Below, one piece after another: positions 1 to 7,466 of a stretch of 48,052 nt of DNA (position 1 is its first letter; every line of letters starts with the position of its first letter). Location: positions 1 through 48,052 of the forward strand of contig NZ_JPKG01000043.1 of the NCBI RefSeq assembly GCF_000735605.1. Direction: 5' to 3'. The DNA is from Allobosea sp. LC85 (lineage in GTDB: Bacteria > Pseudomonadota > Alphaproteobacteria > Rhizobiales > Beijerinckiaceae). The notes below the pieces were generated by a model. It was not told where the DNA came from and did no database searches. It was given only the letters and a program-made list of their open reading frames with translations. The position numbers were made by a program, and so were the translations under genes.

Positions 1-118
1 AATAGGCCAATATGACCAGAACCCCTGCGCCGGACAGCCCAAAACCGGCCGATATCCGTCAAAAAATCGCGCCCACAACCCAAACTCGCGGAAACGCAGC
101 AGGAATTTCAGCAGCCTG
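1..118 (+). mobile_element. Right end of an insertion sequence (partial)
   Basis: The segment ends in TTTCAGCAGCCTG at 106-118. This is the exact reverse complement of CAGGCTGCTGAAA at 47932-47944, where an IS5-type transposase begins, so 1-118 is probably the 3' terminal part of another copy of the same or a related IS lying mostly outside the window. The flank starts with CTAG (119-122), which also contains the stop codon of the CBS gene. No transposase coding can be proven in these 118 bases. It could instead be a chance 13-base match. Confidence 0.45.
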
Positions 119-559
119 CTAGTGATAGCCAGTCCCGGCAATGTAATCATGCAGCACCTGCTCTGTGTGCAGCGATTCCTCGAGCCGGTGCTTGACCACA
201 TCGCCGATGCTGATCACGCCGACGAGGATCTCGCCATCCATGATCAGCACATGGCGCGTGCGCCGCATCGTCATGATCGCCATCACCAGGGGCAGCCCAT
301 CGCGTATCGAACAGGTCGCCACGTCGCGGTTCATGATGTCGGCAACCCGCATCATGGGCGCCTCGCTGCCGTAGTCAGCGATCGCATTGCAGCAGTCCCG
401 CTCCGACACCGTGCCCTGATAGTCCCCAGGCGAACGACTGACGACGACGAAGCCAATGTTGCTGTCGCGAAACAGCCGCAGGGCCTCCACCATAGTCTGA
501 TCCGGAGTGACCGAGATGATCTCGGGAGCCTTGCCCTTCAAGATATCGCAGACAATCAT
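119..559 (-). CDS. CBS-domain pair protein
   Basis: A 146-residue protein made almost entirely of two CBS domains (about residues 8-60 and 75-126), with the typical SERD and ISIGDVV segments. CBS pairs bind adenosyl ligands such as AMP, ATP or SAM and act as energy or redox sensors; no enzymatic domain is attached here. The ATG at 559 is chosen because GGGAGG lies 6 bases upstream; longer open frames run into nuoI. It lies downstream of nuoH and nuoI on the same strand with a gap of 46 bases, so it may be cotranscribed. The stop codon TAG sits in the CTAG directly beside a probable IS end, so the last few residues could have been altered by that insertion. The family assignment is sure; the role is unknown. 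Confidence 0.88.
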   Translation of the reverse strand: MIVCDILKGKAPEIISVTPDQTMVEALRLFRDSNIGFVVVSRSPGDYQGTVSERDCCNAIADYGSEAPMMRVADIMNRDVATCSIRDGLPLVMAIMTMRRTRHVLIMDGEILVGVISIGDVVKHRLEESLHTEQVLHDYIAGTGYH

Positions 560-605
560 CTGAGCCTCCCCTTCTGCGGGCTCAAGCTTCACAGTCGACG
601 CGCGC

Positions 606-1172
606 TCACCTTCGTCGGATATTCCGCCACCAATTGTATCCCTGCGCCTCGCTCGTCTCGACCAGAACGTCCCCTTCCGTGTCCAGGCGCGCGGCGACCA
701 CACCGCCGCCGGTCGCCGCCTTGCCCGGCTTGCCGAGCAAATCGTCACGCCCGATCACCAGGTCACGCGAGGAAAAACTCGAGAATTCGTATTGTTGGCC
801 AAGCGCGATCGCGTCCGCCGGGCAGGCGTCCTCGCACAGCCCGCAGAACAGGCACCGGGCCGTGTCGATCTCGAACTTGGCGGGGCGCCGGTTGCCCTTC
901 TCGTCCTCGTAGGGGACGACCTCAATGCAGTAGCAGGGGCAGATCCGCGCGCAGAGCTCGCAGGCCACGCATTTGATCTCCCCCTCTTCGTCGCGCTTCA
1001 GGAAGTGATGCCCGCGATAGCGCGGATAGGGCAGCCATTTTTCCTTGTCCGGATACTGCATCGTCACGGATTTGGAGAACATGTAGCCGAACGTGAGCGC
1101 CAGAGCGTTCACGAGATCGGCGAAGAACGCCCAGCCGATCCATGCTCCATACTTGGCCACTGCGCGCGACAT
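606..1172 (-). CDS. nuoI: NADH-quinone oxidoreductase subunit I
   Basis: A 188-residue peripheral-arm subunit of respiratory complex I that carries two 4Fe-4S clusters (N6a/N6b) and passes electrons towards the quinone site. Both ferredoxin-type motifs are visible: CVACELCARICPC near residue 68 and CLFCGLCEDACP near residue 107, each giving CxxCxxCxxxCP spacing. The N-terminal part (YMFSKSVTMQYP, then RYRGHHFLKRDEEG) is typical of NuoI. The length is slightly above the usual 160-180 because of a C-terminal extension. It starts 30 bases after nuoH with GAGG upstream of the ATG, so the two are translated as an operon. The other complex I genes are not seen in the window, so this may belong to a second complex I set whose remainder lies elsewhere or has been lost. 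Confidence 0.93.
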   Translation of the reverse strand: MSRAVAKYGAWIGWAFFADLVNALALTFGYMFSKSVTMQYPDKEKWLPYPRYRGHHFLKRDEEGEIKCVACELCARICPCYCIEVVPYEDEKGNRRPAKFEIDTARCLFCGLCEDACPADAIALGQQYEFSSFSSRDLVIGRDDLLGKPGKAATGGGVVAARLDTEGDVLVETSEAQGYNWWRNIRRR

Positions 1173-1202
1173 TGCCGCCTCGCTGCGGAGTCGTCGTTCC
1201 TG

Positions 1203-2189
1203 CTAAAGGAACACGAGTCCGGTTATGATTATGTTCGCCAGAGACAGTGGAAGCAAGACTTTCCAACCGATCGCCATCAGCTGGTCGTAGCGGTAGCGCG
1301 GGAAAGTGAAGCGGAACCACATGAACACGTAGATGAAGAACGCGACCTTGAGCAGGAACCAGAGGAGCGGCGGCAACGGGATCAGCACGCCGTTCCAGCC
1401 GCCGAAGAACAGGATCACCGCCAGCACCGATACCAGCAGCACGATGGCGTATTCGCTGACCATGAAGAACGCAAAGCGGATGCCGCTGTATTCGGTGTGG
1501 AACCCGGCTCCCAGATCGCCTTCCGCTTCCGCCAGATCGAAGGGAATGCGCTGCGCTTCGGCCAGCCCGGCGACGAAGAACACGAAGAACCCGACCGGCT
1601 GGTAAATGATGTTCCAGACATCGGCCTGCGCTCGCACGATCTCCAGCAGGCTCATGGATTGGGCCAGCATGACCACGCCGATGACCGCAAACCCCATCGG
1701 GATCTCGTAGCTGATCATCTGCGCGCAGGTCCTGAGGCTGCCCAGCACCGCATATTTGCTGTTCGAGGCCCAGCCGCCGAAGATGACGCCATAGACCTCG
1801 ACCCCGATCACCGCGAAGACGAAAAGCAGCGCCACATTCATGTTGGAGACGTAGAGCGTGATCTCGGCATTGCGGACCGAGACGGTTTCGCCGAAGGGGA
1901 TCGCGACGAACACCACAAAGGGTGGGGCGAGCGCCAGGATTGGCGCGAGCTTGAACAGGAAATGGTCGGCCTCGGCCGGGATATGGTCCTCCTTGGTCAG
2001 GAGCTTGATTCCGTCCGCCAGCGGCTGCAGCAGCCCGTGCCACCCCACGCGCATCGGCCCCATCCGCTGCTGGATGTGCCCGCCGATCTTGCGTTCCAGC
2101 CAGGTCAGCGGCAAGGGCAGCAGCAGCAGGATCGCAATCAGCAGCGCGACCTTGAAGACAATCAGGCCAAGGGCGACGACAAGTTCCAT
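1203..2189 (-). CDS. nuoH: NADH-quinone oxidoreductase subunit H
   Basis: A 328-residue, highly hydrophobic membrane subunit (about eight helices) that forms part of the quinone chamber of complex I next to NuoB, NuoD and NuoI. Diagnostic segments are LERKIGGHIQQRMGP near residues 31-45, KLLTKED near 62-68, and RIPFDLAEAEGDLGAGFHTEYSG in the second half. The ATG at 2189 gives the family's N-terminus (MELVVALG); a longer frame to 2276 adds an unlikely hydrophilic leader. There is no convincing ribosome-binding site, and a 17-base tandem repeat spans this start. nuoI follows after 30 bases. nuoG would normally be upstream, but about 400 bases without a gene and then an unrelated operon are found instead. 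Confidence 0.93.
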   Translation of the reverse strand: MELVVALGLIVFKVALLIAILLLLPLPLTWLERKIGGHIQQRMGPMRVGWHGLLQPLADGIKLLTKEDHIPAEADHFLFKLAPILALAPPFVVFVAIPFGETVSVRNAEITLYVSNMNVALLFVFAVIGVEVYGVIFGGWASNSKYAVLGSLRTCAQMISYEIPMGFAVIGVVMLAQSMSLLEIVRAQADVWNIIYQPVGFFVFFVAGLAEAQRIPFDLAEAEGDLGAGFHTEYSGIRFAFFMVSEYAIVLLVSVLAVILFFGGWNGVLIPLPPLLWFLLKVAFFIYVFMWFRFTFPRYRYDQLMAIGWKVLLPLSLANIIITGLVFL

Positions 2190-2208
2190 GAGACGACAAG
2201 TTCCAGGA
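2175..2208. repeat. 17-bp tandem duplication over the nuoH start
   Basis: GACGACAAGTTCCATGA (2175-2191) is followed at once by GACGACAAGTTCCAGGA (2192-2208), 16 of 17 bases identical. The first copy covers codons 1-5 of nuoH on the minus strand; the second occupies the place where the ribosome-binding site should be. Confidence 0.8.
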
Positions 2209-2589
2209 CTTGCGGCTACTTGTTCAATGAGCCGAGGCCCGCGACCAGGCTTTGGCTTCGGCCGTACACTAAGCACTTGCGCCGTTGTCAGGCTGCGGCG
2301 GGGGGATACGCTTTGTATAACGATATCACAGTCTTACCGTCTCTGACTATGGCGTGTCCGGTCTCAGGCAAATGAGGCGGCTGGGTTCCTCTCGGCTTGT
2401 CGGGGGGGCATCTCGTCGAGCCACTCGTAGCTCTGCCTCATGCCCATCCGCCATGCCGGTCCTGAGGACGGCCCCCGCGAATAGCGCGCGGTCTGTGCGA
2501 GCGGCCGCATCGAAGTCGCGCCGCATCATCTCCTCGCGCTTGCTGGGCCGAGACGTTCAGGACGTGGGGATGACTCGCCTCCTGTCCAC
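2209..2589. other. Intergenic stretch without a supported gene
   Basis: About 380 bases between nuoH and the VOC gene. Short open frames exist on both strands (for example 2347-2529 minus), but none has a ribosome-binding site or a recognisable product. TTATAC near 2316-2321 on the minus strand could be a -10 element for nuoH, but no -35 element stands out. It may contain remnants of a deleted gene. Confidence 0.4.
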
Positions 2590-3024
2590 TCAGCCGTCAT
2601 AGGCTCTTTGAAGCGCGGCAATGTCGATCTTCTGCATCTGAAGCATCGCCTGCATGGCACGGCCGGCCTTCTCTTGTTCAGGGCTGCTCAACAGCTTGGG
2701 CAGTACTGACGGGATGACCTGCCAGGAGACGCCGAACCTGTCCTTCAGCCAACCGCATTGCTGGATCTGTCCACCATCGCCGAGCCTGTCCCAGTAGTAG
2801 TCGACCTCGTCCTGGGTTTCGCAGTTCACATAGAGCGAGATCGCTTCCGTGAACTTGAAGCGCGCCCCGCCATTGAGCGCCGTGAATTGCAGGCCTTCTA
2901 GCTCGAAGGAGGCGGCCATGGGCGATACGCCGCCGAGCTTCGAATTCTTGAAGACGGAGGTGTAGAACTTTGCCGCCTCCTCAGCCTGGCCATCGAACCA
3001 CAGGAACGGGGTGATCTTCTGCAT
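2590..3024 (-). CDS. VOC-superfamily protein (PhnB-like, 3-dmu-9_3-mt type)
   Basis: A 144-residue protein of the glyoxalase/bleomycin-resistance fold in the PhnB-like branch once annotated as 3-demethylubiquinone methyltransferase. The family hallmarks are the start KITPFLWFDGQAEEAAKFYTSVF, then FELEGLQFTALNGG, and EVDYYWDRLGDGG followed by CGWLKDRFGVSWQVIP. No catalytic activity is established for this branch. A purine-rich GGAGGAG precedes the ATG. It is the last gene of a minus-strand operon with an SRPBCC protein and an ArsR regulator, a combination common in soil bacteria and probably linked to stress or small-molecule sensing (inference). Confidence 0.88.
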   Translation of the reverse strand: MQKITPFLWFDGQAEEAAKFYTSVFKNSKLGGVSPMAASFELEGLQFTALNGGARFKFTEAISLYVNCETQDEVDYYWDRLGDGGQIQQCGWLKDRFGVSWQVIPSVLPKLLSSPEQEKAGRAMQAMLQMQKIDIAALQRAYDG

Positions 3025-3116
3025 GGTCGTCTCCTCCTCTTGCTTGTGGGGGGTAAAGCGGGCGGGCGCCCGAATGCGGCGAGCGCGGGGCTTCCAGAGA
3101 TGATCGGCGGAATGGC

Positions 3117-3611
3117 TCAGGCGGCCGGCTGCCTTTCAGCAAACAGGGCGTCGAGCTTCCCGTAGCTCGCCGCGACACCTTCCTTCATGCCGCTCCTGAG
3201 CGCGCCGTCGCGGGCCTCGCGCGAGGAATAGAGCACGGTCAGGGCCAGTTCGGTCTTGCCCGCCTGCTCCGTCAGGACCAGCGTCGCAACGGCCTCGCCT
3301 CCGGTCCAATCCTGGTCGAACAGCTCGGTCCGGACGATACGTTCCGGGGGCGTGATCGCGCGATACGTGCCGCCCATACCCATCACGGCGCCGTCCGGCC
3401 CGTGCCAGACATGGCGGAAGCTGCCGCCAACCCTCAGATCGACCTCGCAATGCTCCAGGGACCAACCCGGCGGGCCGCTCAGCCACCGTTTCAGCAGCTC
3501 TGGCTTGCACATTGTCTCGAAGACCAGCTCGCGCGGTGCGTTGAAGAGGCGGGTCATCAGGATTTCGCGGTCGCTGGGCGTCGAGACGGACAGGTCGGCG
3601 GTCGTCATCAT
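3117..3611 (-). CDS. SRPBCC/AHSA1 (START-like) domain protein
   Basis: A 164-residue protein of the Aha1/CalC-like SRPBCC superfamily, which has a helix-grip hydrophobic pocket. Typical segments are TRLFNAPRELVFETMCKPELLKRWL near the N-terminus, DLRVGGSFRHVW in the middle, and a C-terminal amphipathic helix ending SYGKLDALFAERQP. The ATG at 3611 is preferred because AGGAG lies 7 bases upstream. A GTG at 3617 overlaps the ArsR stop as GTGA but sits almost on that ribosome-binding site. Pairing with an ArsR gene directly upstream is a known arrangement for this family. The ligand is unknown. Confidence 0.87.
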   Translation of the reverse strand: MMTTADLSVSTPSDREILMTRLFNAPRELVFETMCKPELLKRWLSGPPGWSLEHCEVDLRVGGSFRHVWHGPDGAVMGMGGTYRAITPPERIVRTELFDQDWTGGEAVATLVLTEQAGKTELALTVLYSSREARDGALRSGMKEGVAASYGKLDALFAERQPAA

Positions 3612-3613
3612 CG

Positions 3614-4006
3614 TCACTCTCCTTTGGGGCTCATGCCTTTGGGATTCTTGGCTTTGGGGTTCATGGCGGGTTGTCCGGTCTCGGCCTTCATCTCGTCGAG
3701 AAGGAGGTCGAGGCGCTGGAAGGTCGTCTCCCAGAACTGGCGGTAGCCTTCGAGCCAGCCATTTGCGTCGGCAAGCGCTTGGGGCTCGAGCCGGCAGGGG
3801 CGGCGTTGCGCGTCCCGTCCGCGCGAAATCAGTCCAGCGCGTTCCAGCATCTTGAGATGCTTGGAGATGGCCGGCTGGCTCATCGCGAAAGGCTGGGCCA
3901 GCTCGGTCACCGAAGCCTCGCCCAGGGTGAGGCGTGCCAGGATCGCCCGCCGGGTTGGATCGGCGAGGGCAGCGAAGGTGGTGTCGAGTCGGCCGGATGG
4001 TGTCAT
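3614..4006 (-). CDS. ArsR-family transcriptional repressor
   Basis: A 130-residue winged-helix regulator. The helix-turn-helix is at residues 32-55 (ASVTELAQPFAMSQPAISKHLKML), preceded by the typical ALADPTRRAILARL. There is no CxC metal-binding pair in the recognition helix, so metal sensing is unlikely; it belongs to the SdpR-like group that often precedes SRPBCC genes. The C-terminus ends in a low-complexity repeat (NPKAKNPKGMSPKG). It is the first gene of the operon and probably represses it through the palindrome 15-35 bases upstream of its start. Its stop overlaps the next gene's possible GTG start. Confidence 0.9.
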   Translation of the reverse strand: MTPSGRLDTTFAALADPTRRAILARLTLGEASVTELAQPFAMSQPAISKHLKMLERAGLISRGRDAQRRPCRLEPQALADANGWLEGYRQFWETTFQRLDLLLDEMKAETGQPAMNPKAKNPKGMSPKGE

Positions 4007-4020
4007 TTAATTACCAATAG

Positions 4021-4041
4021 GTTATATAACGATGTTGTTAT
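4021..4041. promoter_or_regulatory. Operator-like palindromes upstream of arsR
   Basis: GTTATATAAC (4021-4030) is a perfect 10-base palindrome. Its second half also forms ATAAC-N6-GTTAT (4026-4041) with a third half-site. These AT-rich inverted repeats in GC-rich DNA, 15-35 bases before the arsR start, have the form expected for an ArsR/SdpR-type autoregulatory operator. The binding protein is inferred from position only. Confidence 0.55.
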
Positions 4042-4174
4042 TTACCGGAGCGCCGCCCTTGTCAAGGTTGAGGGGCGGGGCCTTCCGACAGGTCCGTCAT
4101 GCGGATCAGGCATCGCGGACCCGGCGCGTGAAATCCTTGTGTGCGGCAGGGCAACGGGCGTATGTGCAGCGCTT

Positions 4175-5290
4175 ATGAGCAACACAGATCCCGCCGCCTC
4201 AGCCCTGTCCGTCTGGATCGCGCTGGAAAGCCCCACCCATCACGCTCCTGGCGTGAATGGCATGATGGACCTCGTCGCCAAGGAGGTCGAAGGCCTGCCG
4301 ATCGCGGTCGAGCGCCTGCCGGGGCGCGACGGGCTCGGCGACAGCGTGATCCTGAGGGCCGGGCTCGATAACGGCGAGAAGGCTGTTTCGGTCATGTCGC
4401 ATCTCGACACCGTCCACCCGGTTGGGACGAGTGCTCGGGATTTGCCGGTCCGGATCGAGGGCGACAGGCTCTATGGTCCAGGTGTCTACGATATGAAGGG
4501 CGGTGCCTGGCTCGCCCTGCAGGCCTTCAAGGATGTGGCGAAGGCGGGCTCGGCGAAGCGGCCGATGATTTTCCTGTTCACTCCGGACGAGGAGATCGGC
4601 TCGCCGACCACCCGTTCGGTGATCGAGGGCATCGGGCGCCAGTCGGCAGCGGTGCTGGTGACCGAGCCGGCGCGTGAAGGCGGCCGCATCGTCACGGCCC
4701 GCAAGGGTGTCGGCCGCTTCGATGTCAGGCTCGAGGGCCGCCCGGCTCATTCAGGCTCGCGCCATGCCGACGGGCGCAGCGCCATCCGCGAGGCGGCGCA
4801 TCAGATCCTCGCCATCGAGGGCATGACGGACTACGCGCGCGGCATCACGACGTCGGTCGCCTTGATCGGCGGCGGCACGGCGGCGAACGTGATTCCGCAG
4901 CATGCCTGGTTCAGCGTCGATGTGCGCGTCACCACGCTTGCCGACGGCTCGATGATGGAGAACCGCATCCTTGGGCTCACTCCCCGCGATCCCGATGTGA
5001 AGATCACGGTGACGGGCGGCATGAATCGGCCTCCCTATGAGAAGTCGAGCACGGTTGCGCAGTTGTTCGAGACGGCACGTGGCGTTGCGGCGACGGTCGG
5101 CTTCGACTTGCAGGACTGCCCGATGACCGGTGGTGGCTCGGACGGCAACTTCACGGCAGCGCTCGGCGTGCCGACGCTGGACGGTCTCGGCATCGACGGC
5201 AATGGCGCCCATACGCTCGAGGAATACGCGCTGATCTCCTCGATCACACCGCGTCGAGCCCTGATCAAGGGGCTGCTCGAGACGGTCTGA
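4175..5290 (+). CDS. M20-family metallopeptidase (CPG2/ArgE/DapE type)
   Basis: A 371-residue di-zinc amidohydrolase of peptidase family M20, probably cytoplasmic because no signal peptide is seen. Metal and catalytic residues in place are H76 and D78 in SHLDTV, D106 in GVYDMKGG, the general-base pair E139-E140 in PDEEIGS, E164 in VTEPA, and the dimer-domain histidine H192 in AHSG. A late GAHTLEE supplies the last zinc ligand. Family members remove C-terminal or side-chain amino acids (glutamate carboxypeptidase, deacetylases); the substrate here cannot be read from sequence. The ATG at 4175 gives the usual N-terminus; the frame is open further upstream but overlaps the arsR promoter. A perfect hairpin separates it from the next gene. 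Confidence 0.88.
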   Translation: MSNTDPAASALSVWIALESPTHHAPGVNGMMDLVAKEVEGLPIAVERLPGRDGLGDSVILRAGLDNGEKAVSVMSHLDTVHPVGTSARDLPVRIEGDRLYGPGVYDMKGGAWLALQAFKDVAKAGSAKRPMIFLFTPDEEIGSPTTRSVIEGIGRQSAAVLVTEPAREGGRIVTARKGVGRFDVRLEGRPAHSGSRHADGRSAIREAAHQILAIEGMTDYARGITTSVALIGGGTAANVIPQHAWFSVDVRVTTLADGSMMENRILGLTPRDPDVKITVTGGMNRPPYEKSSTVAQLFETARGVAATVGFDLQDCPMTGGGSDGNFTAALGVPTLDGLGIDGNGAHTLEEYALISSITPRRALIKGLLETV

Positions 5291-5336
5291 ACGCCGAGCT
5301 TCCCGCTTCCGCTTCTGCCCGAAATCCGCTCTGATG

Positions 5337-5371
5337 CTTCCCAAGGCCGCAAGACGGCTGACCTTGGGAAG
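5337..5371 (+). terminator. Perfect 10-bp stem-loop before the MetX-like gene
   Basis: CTTCCCAAGG (5337-5346) and CCTTGGGAAG (5362-5371) form a perfect stem with a 15-base loop. No T-run follows, and the 3' arm ends only 10 bases before the next ATG (5382), overlapping its purine-rich ribosome-binding region. It may be a weak terminator for the peptidase gene or a leader structure that masks the downstream ribosome-binding site. Confidence 0.45.
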
Positions 5372-5381
5372 GGAAGCGGGC

Positions 5382-6560
5382 ATGAGGAACTGGATCGCGG
5401 GCGCCCTCGGCGCGGCTTGCATGATGGTGGCGGGAATGGCGGCGGCACAAGACCTGATGGTCGAGAAGAAGGTGTTCGAGCTGCCGAGCTTCACGACGCA
5501 AGGCGGGCGCACACTCAAGAACGTCAAGGTCGGCTGGGAGAGCTACGGCACGCTCAATGCCGACAAGTCGAATGCGATCCTGATCTGCCATTTCTTCTCC
5601 GGCAATTCACATGCCGCCGGCAAGTATGACGCCAAGGATGCCGCCCCAGGCTACTGGGATGCCATCGTCGGCCCGGGCAAGGCGATCGACACGAACAAGT
5701 ACTTCGTCCTCTCTTCCGACACGCTGGTGAACCTCAACACCGGCGACCCGAAGACAACGACCACCGGCCCGGCTTCGGTCAATCCCGATACCGGAAAGCC
5801 CTATGCGCTCGATTTCCCGATCGTCACCGTCGGCGACTTCGTCAATGTCCAGAAGGCGCTGGTTGAGAGCCTGGGCATCAGGAAGCTGGCGCTGGTCGCC
5901 GGCCCATCCATGGGCGCGCTTCAGACCTGGGAATGGGCAGCAAGCCATCCCGAGATGGTGGCCAAGGCGATGCCGGTGATCGGTGCTGCCGAAGCCGATG
6001 CGCAGCTCATCGCCTGGCTCGATGTCTGGGCGGCGCCGATCCTGGTCGATCCCAACTGGAACAAGGGCGATTATTACGGCGGGACGCCGCCCAATGCCGG
6101 CCTCGCCAAGGCGCTGGCGGTGGTGACGCTGCAGGCGAACCACGGCGACTGGACCAATGGCACCTTCGGACGCCGGCCGGCCAAGGAAGGCGAGGACCCC
6201 GCCAAGGCCCTCGGAAACAGGTTCCAGGTCCAGAGCATTCTCGACAATGCCGGCGAGGCGCGCGCCAAGGTGTCCGACGCGAACCATTTCCTCTATCTCG
6301 TGAAAGCCAACCAGCTTTTTGCCGCCGGCGGTACCTCGCTCGCCAATGGTGCGTCGAAGATCAAGGCGCCGGTGTTGCTGATCACGCAGCCGAAGGATCT
6401 GGTCTTCACCGCGGATACGATCGGCAGGACGGTCGATGGCATGAAACAGGGGGGCGTCGAGATCTCCCACGTCACCATTCAAGGCTCGCGCGGGCACCTC
6501 GACGGCGTCATCTCGATGAAGCAGGCCGAGGGGGCGATCCGGGCCTTCCTGGAGAAGTGA
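5382..6560 (+). CDS. Exported alpha/beta hydrolase, homoserine acetyltransferase (MetX)-like
   Basis: A 392-residue alpha/beta-hydrolase of the MetX family with a clear Sec signal peptide (a hydrophobic stretch, then a probable cut after AAA at residues 20-22). The nucleophile elbow is GPSMG with S176, as in homoserine O-acetyltransferases; H372 in SRGHLDG is the likely catalytic histidine and the aspartate lies in PKDLVF. Family features such as WESYGTLN and WDAIVGPGKAIDT are present. Because it is exported, a role in methionine synthesis is unlikely; periplasmic esterase, amidase or acyltransfer activity is more plausible (inference). The ATG at 5382 was chosen because it directly starts the signal peptide. 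Transcription probably ends at the strong hairpin just after the stop. Confidence 0.85.
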   Translation: MRNWIAGALGAACMMVAGMAAAQDLMVEKKVFELPSFTTQGGRTLKNVKVGWESYGTLNADKSNAILICHFFSGNSHAAGKYDAKDAAPGYWDAIVGPGKAIDTNKYFVLSSDTLVNLNTGDPKTTTTGPASVNPDTGKPYALDFPIVTVGDFVNVQKALVESLGIRKLALVAGPSMGALQTWEWAASHPEMVAKAMPVIGAAEADAQLIAWLDVWAAPILVDPNWNKGDYYGGTPPNAGLAKALAVVTLQANHGDWTNGTFGRRPAKEGEDPAKALGNRFQVQSILDNAGEARAKVSDANHFLYLVKANQLFAAGGTSLANGASKIKAPVLLITQPKDLVFTADTIGRTVDGMKQGGVEISHVTIQGSRGHLDGVISMKQAEGAIRAFLEK

Positions 6561-6568
6561 AGCGCAGC

Positions 6569-6607
6569 AAAGCCTCATGCTCGGCCTTGTGCCGAGCATG
6601 AGGCTTT
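6569..6607 (+). terminator. Strong hairpin terminator after the MetX-like gene
   Basis: AAAGCCTCATGCTCGGC (6569-6585), loop CTTGT, and its exact complement (6591-6607) form a perfect 17-bp stem ending in TTT. It has A and T flanks on both sides, so it can serve in either direction. It starts 8 bases after the stop codon. Confidence 0.85.
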
Positions 6608-6690
6608 GAAACGATGACGGGCAGCACATGCGCCAATGGCCGGAGCAAGCCCGGCCAGGTCGGTGATGCCCTCTTCGAGGCGGCAGCGTT

Positions 6691-6795
6691 CTAAAGCATC
6701 GGCCCCGAAAAGTGGATTGCGGTTTTCGAGAAAGCCGATGCAAAAACAGGAGGTTAGATCATCTGGCCGGATACAATATCCGGTCCGATGATCTA
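6691..6795. repeat. Rhizobiales-type palindromic repeat, copy 1
   Basis: This copy has the same order as 47841-47931: CTAAAGCATCGGCC, CGAAAAGTGGATTGCGG, TTTTCG, GCCGATGC, a short spacer, then a long palindrome TTAGATCATC...GATGATCTA. It contains an extra inner hairpin (CCGGATA-CAA-TATCCGG) absent from copy 2. Its last bases supply the stop codon (TAG) of marC. Such elements are dispersed extragenic repeats in many Hyphomicrobiales. Confidence 0.8.
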
Positions 6796-7425
6796 GCCGC
6801 CCCCGATCACGGCGCGCACACCGTCAATAACGAATTGCACGGCGAGGGCGGCGAGGATCACGCCGAGCAGGCGGGTCAGCACGACATTGCCGGTGACCCC
6901 GAGGAGGCGCGCAATCGGCGTCGCCATGAAGAAGGTCACGAGGCAGGAGAGGATCACCAGCCCGCAGATCACCGCCAGCGAGCCGAGCATGGCCAGATCG
7001 CCGTTGGCGCGGCCGGCGAGCAGCATCATCGCGGTCAGCGAGCCGGGGCCTGCCATCAGCGGGATGGCGAGCGGGAAGGCGGCAACGTTGCGGATGTGAT
7101 CCTGTGTGATCGCGGTCTCGGCGGTCGCCTGCTTGCGTTCGTTGCGGCGCTCGAACACCATCTCGAACGAGATCCAGAACAGCAGCAACCCGCCCGCGAT
7201 GCGGAAGGCCGGCAGCGAGACGCCGAGCGCCTTCAGCACGACATCCCCGGCAAGTCCGAAGAAGGCCATGATGCCGAAAGCGATGATGCAGGCGCGCACC
7301 GCGACCTGCCTGCGCTCGTCGGCCGACATGCCGCGCGTTAGGGACAGGAAGATCGGTGCGAGGCCCGGCGGATCGAGTGTCACCAGCAGTGTGACGAGGG
7401 CGGAAGTGAGGTAGTCGATATTCAT
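6793..7425 (-). CDS. marC: MarC-family integral membrane protein
   Basis: A 210-residue inner-membrane protein with about six helices in the two-fold MarC (UPF0056) arrangement. Signature pieces are LLVTLDPPGLAPIFLSLTRGM near the N-terminus, ALGVSLPAFRIAGGLLLF in the middle, and FPLAIPLMAGPGSLTAMMLL in the second half. Despite the name (multiple antibiotic resistance), the transport role of the family is unresolved. The stop codon lies inside the end of a palindromic repeat, so the repeat may also act as its 3' processing signal. No clear ribosome-binding site precedes the ATG. It is divergent from the next gene with 41 bases between starts. Confidence 0.9.
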   Translation of the reverse strand: MNIDYLTSALVTLLVTLDPPGLAPIFLSLTRGMSADERRQVAVRACIIAFGIMAFFGLAGDVVLKALGVSLPAFRIAGGLLLFWISFEMVFERRNERKQATAETAITQDHIRNVAAFPLAIPLMAGPGSLTAMMLLAGRANGDLAMLGSLAVICGLVILSCLVTFFMATPIARLLGVTGNVVLTRLLGVILAALAVQFVIDGVRAVIGGG

Positions 7426-7466
7426 ACAATCAAGCTATGATGGATTGATGGAGTAAACCAAATAGT

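Noticed and set aside
2347..2602. Short overlapping frames upstream of nuoH on both strands
   Set aside because: Neither has a ribosome-binding site or a protein-like pattern; at most they are remnants.
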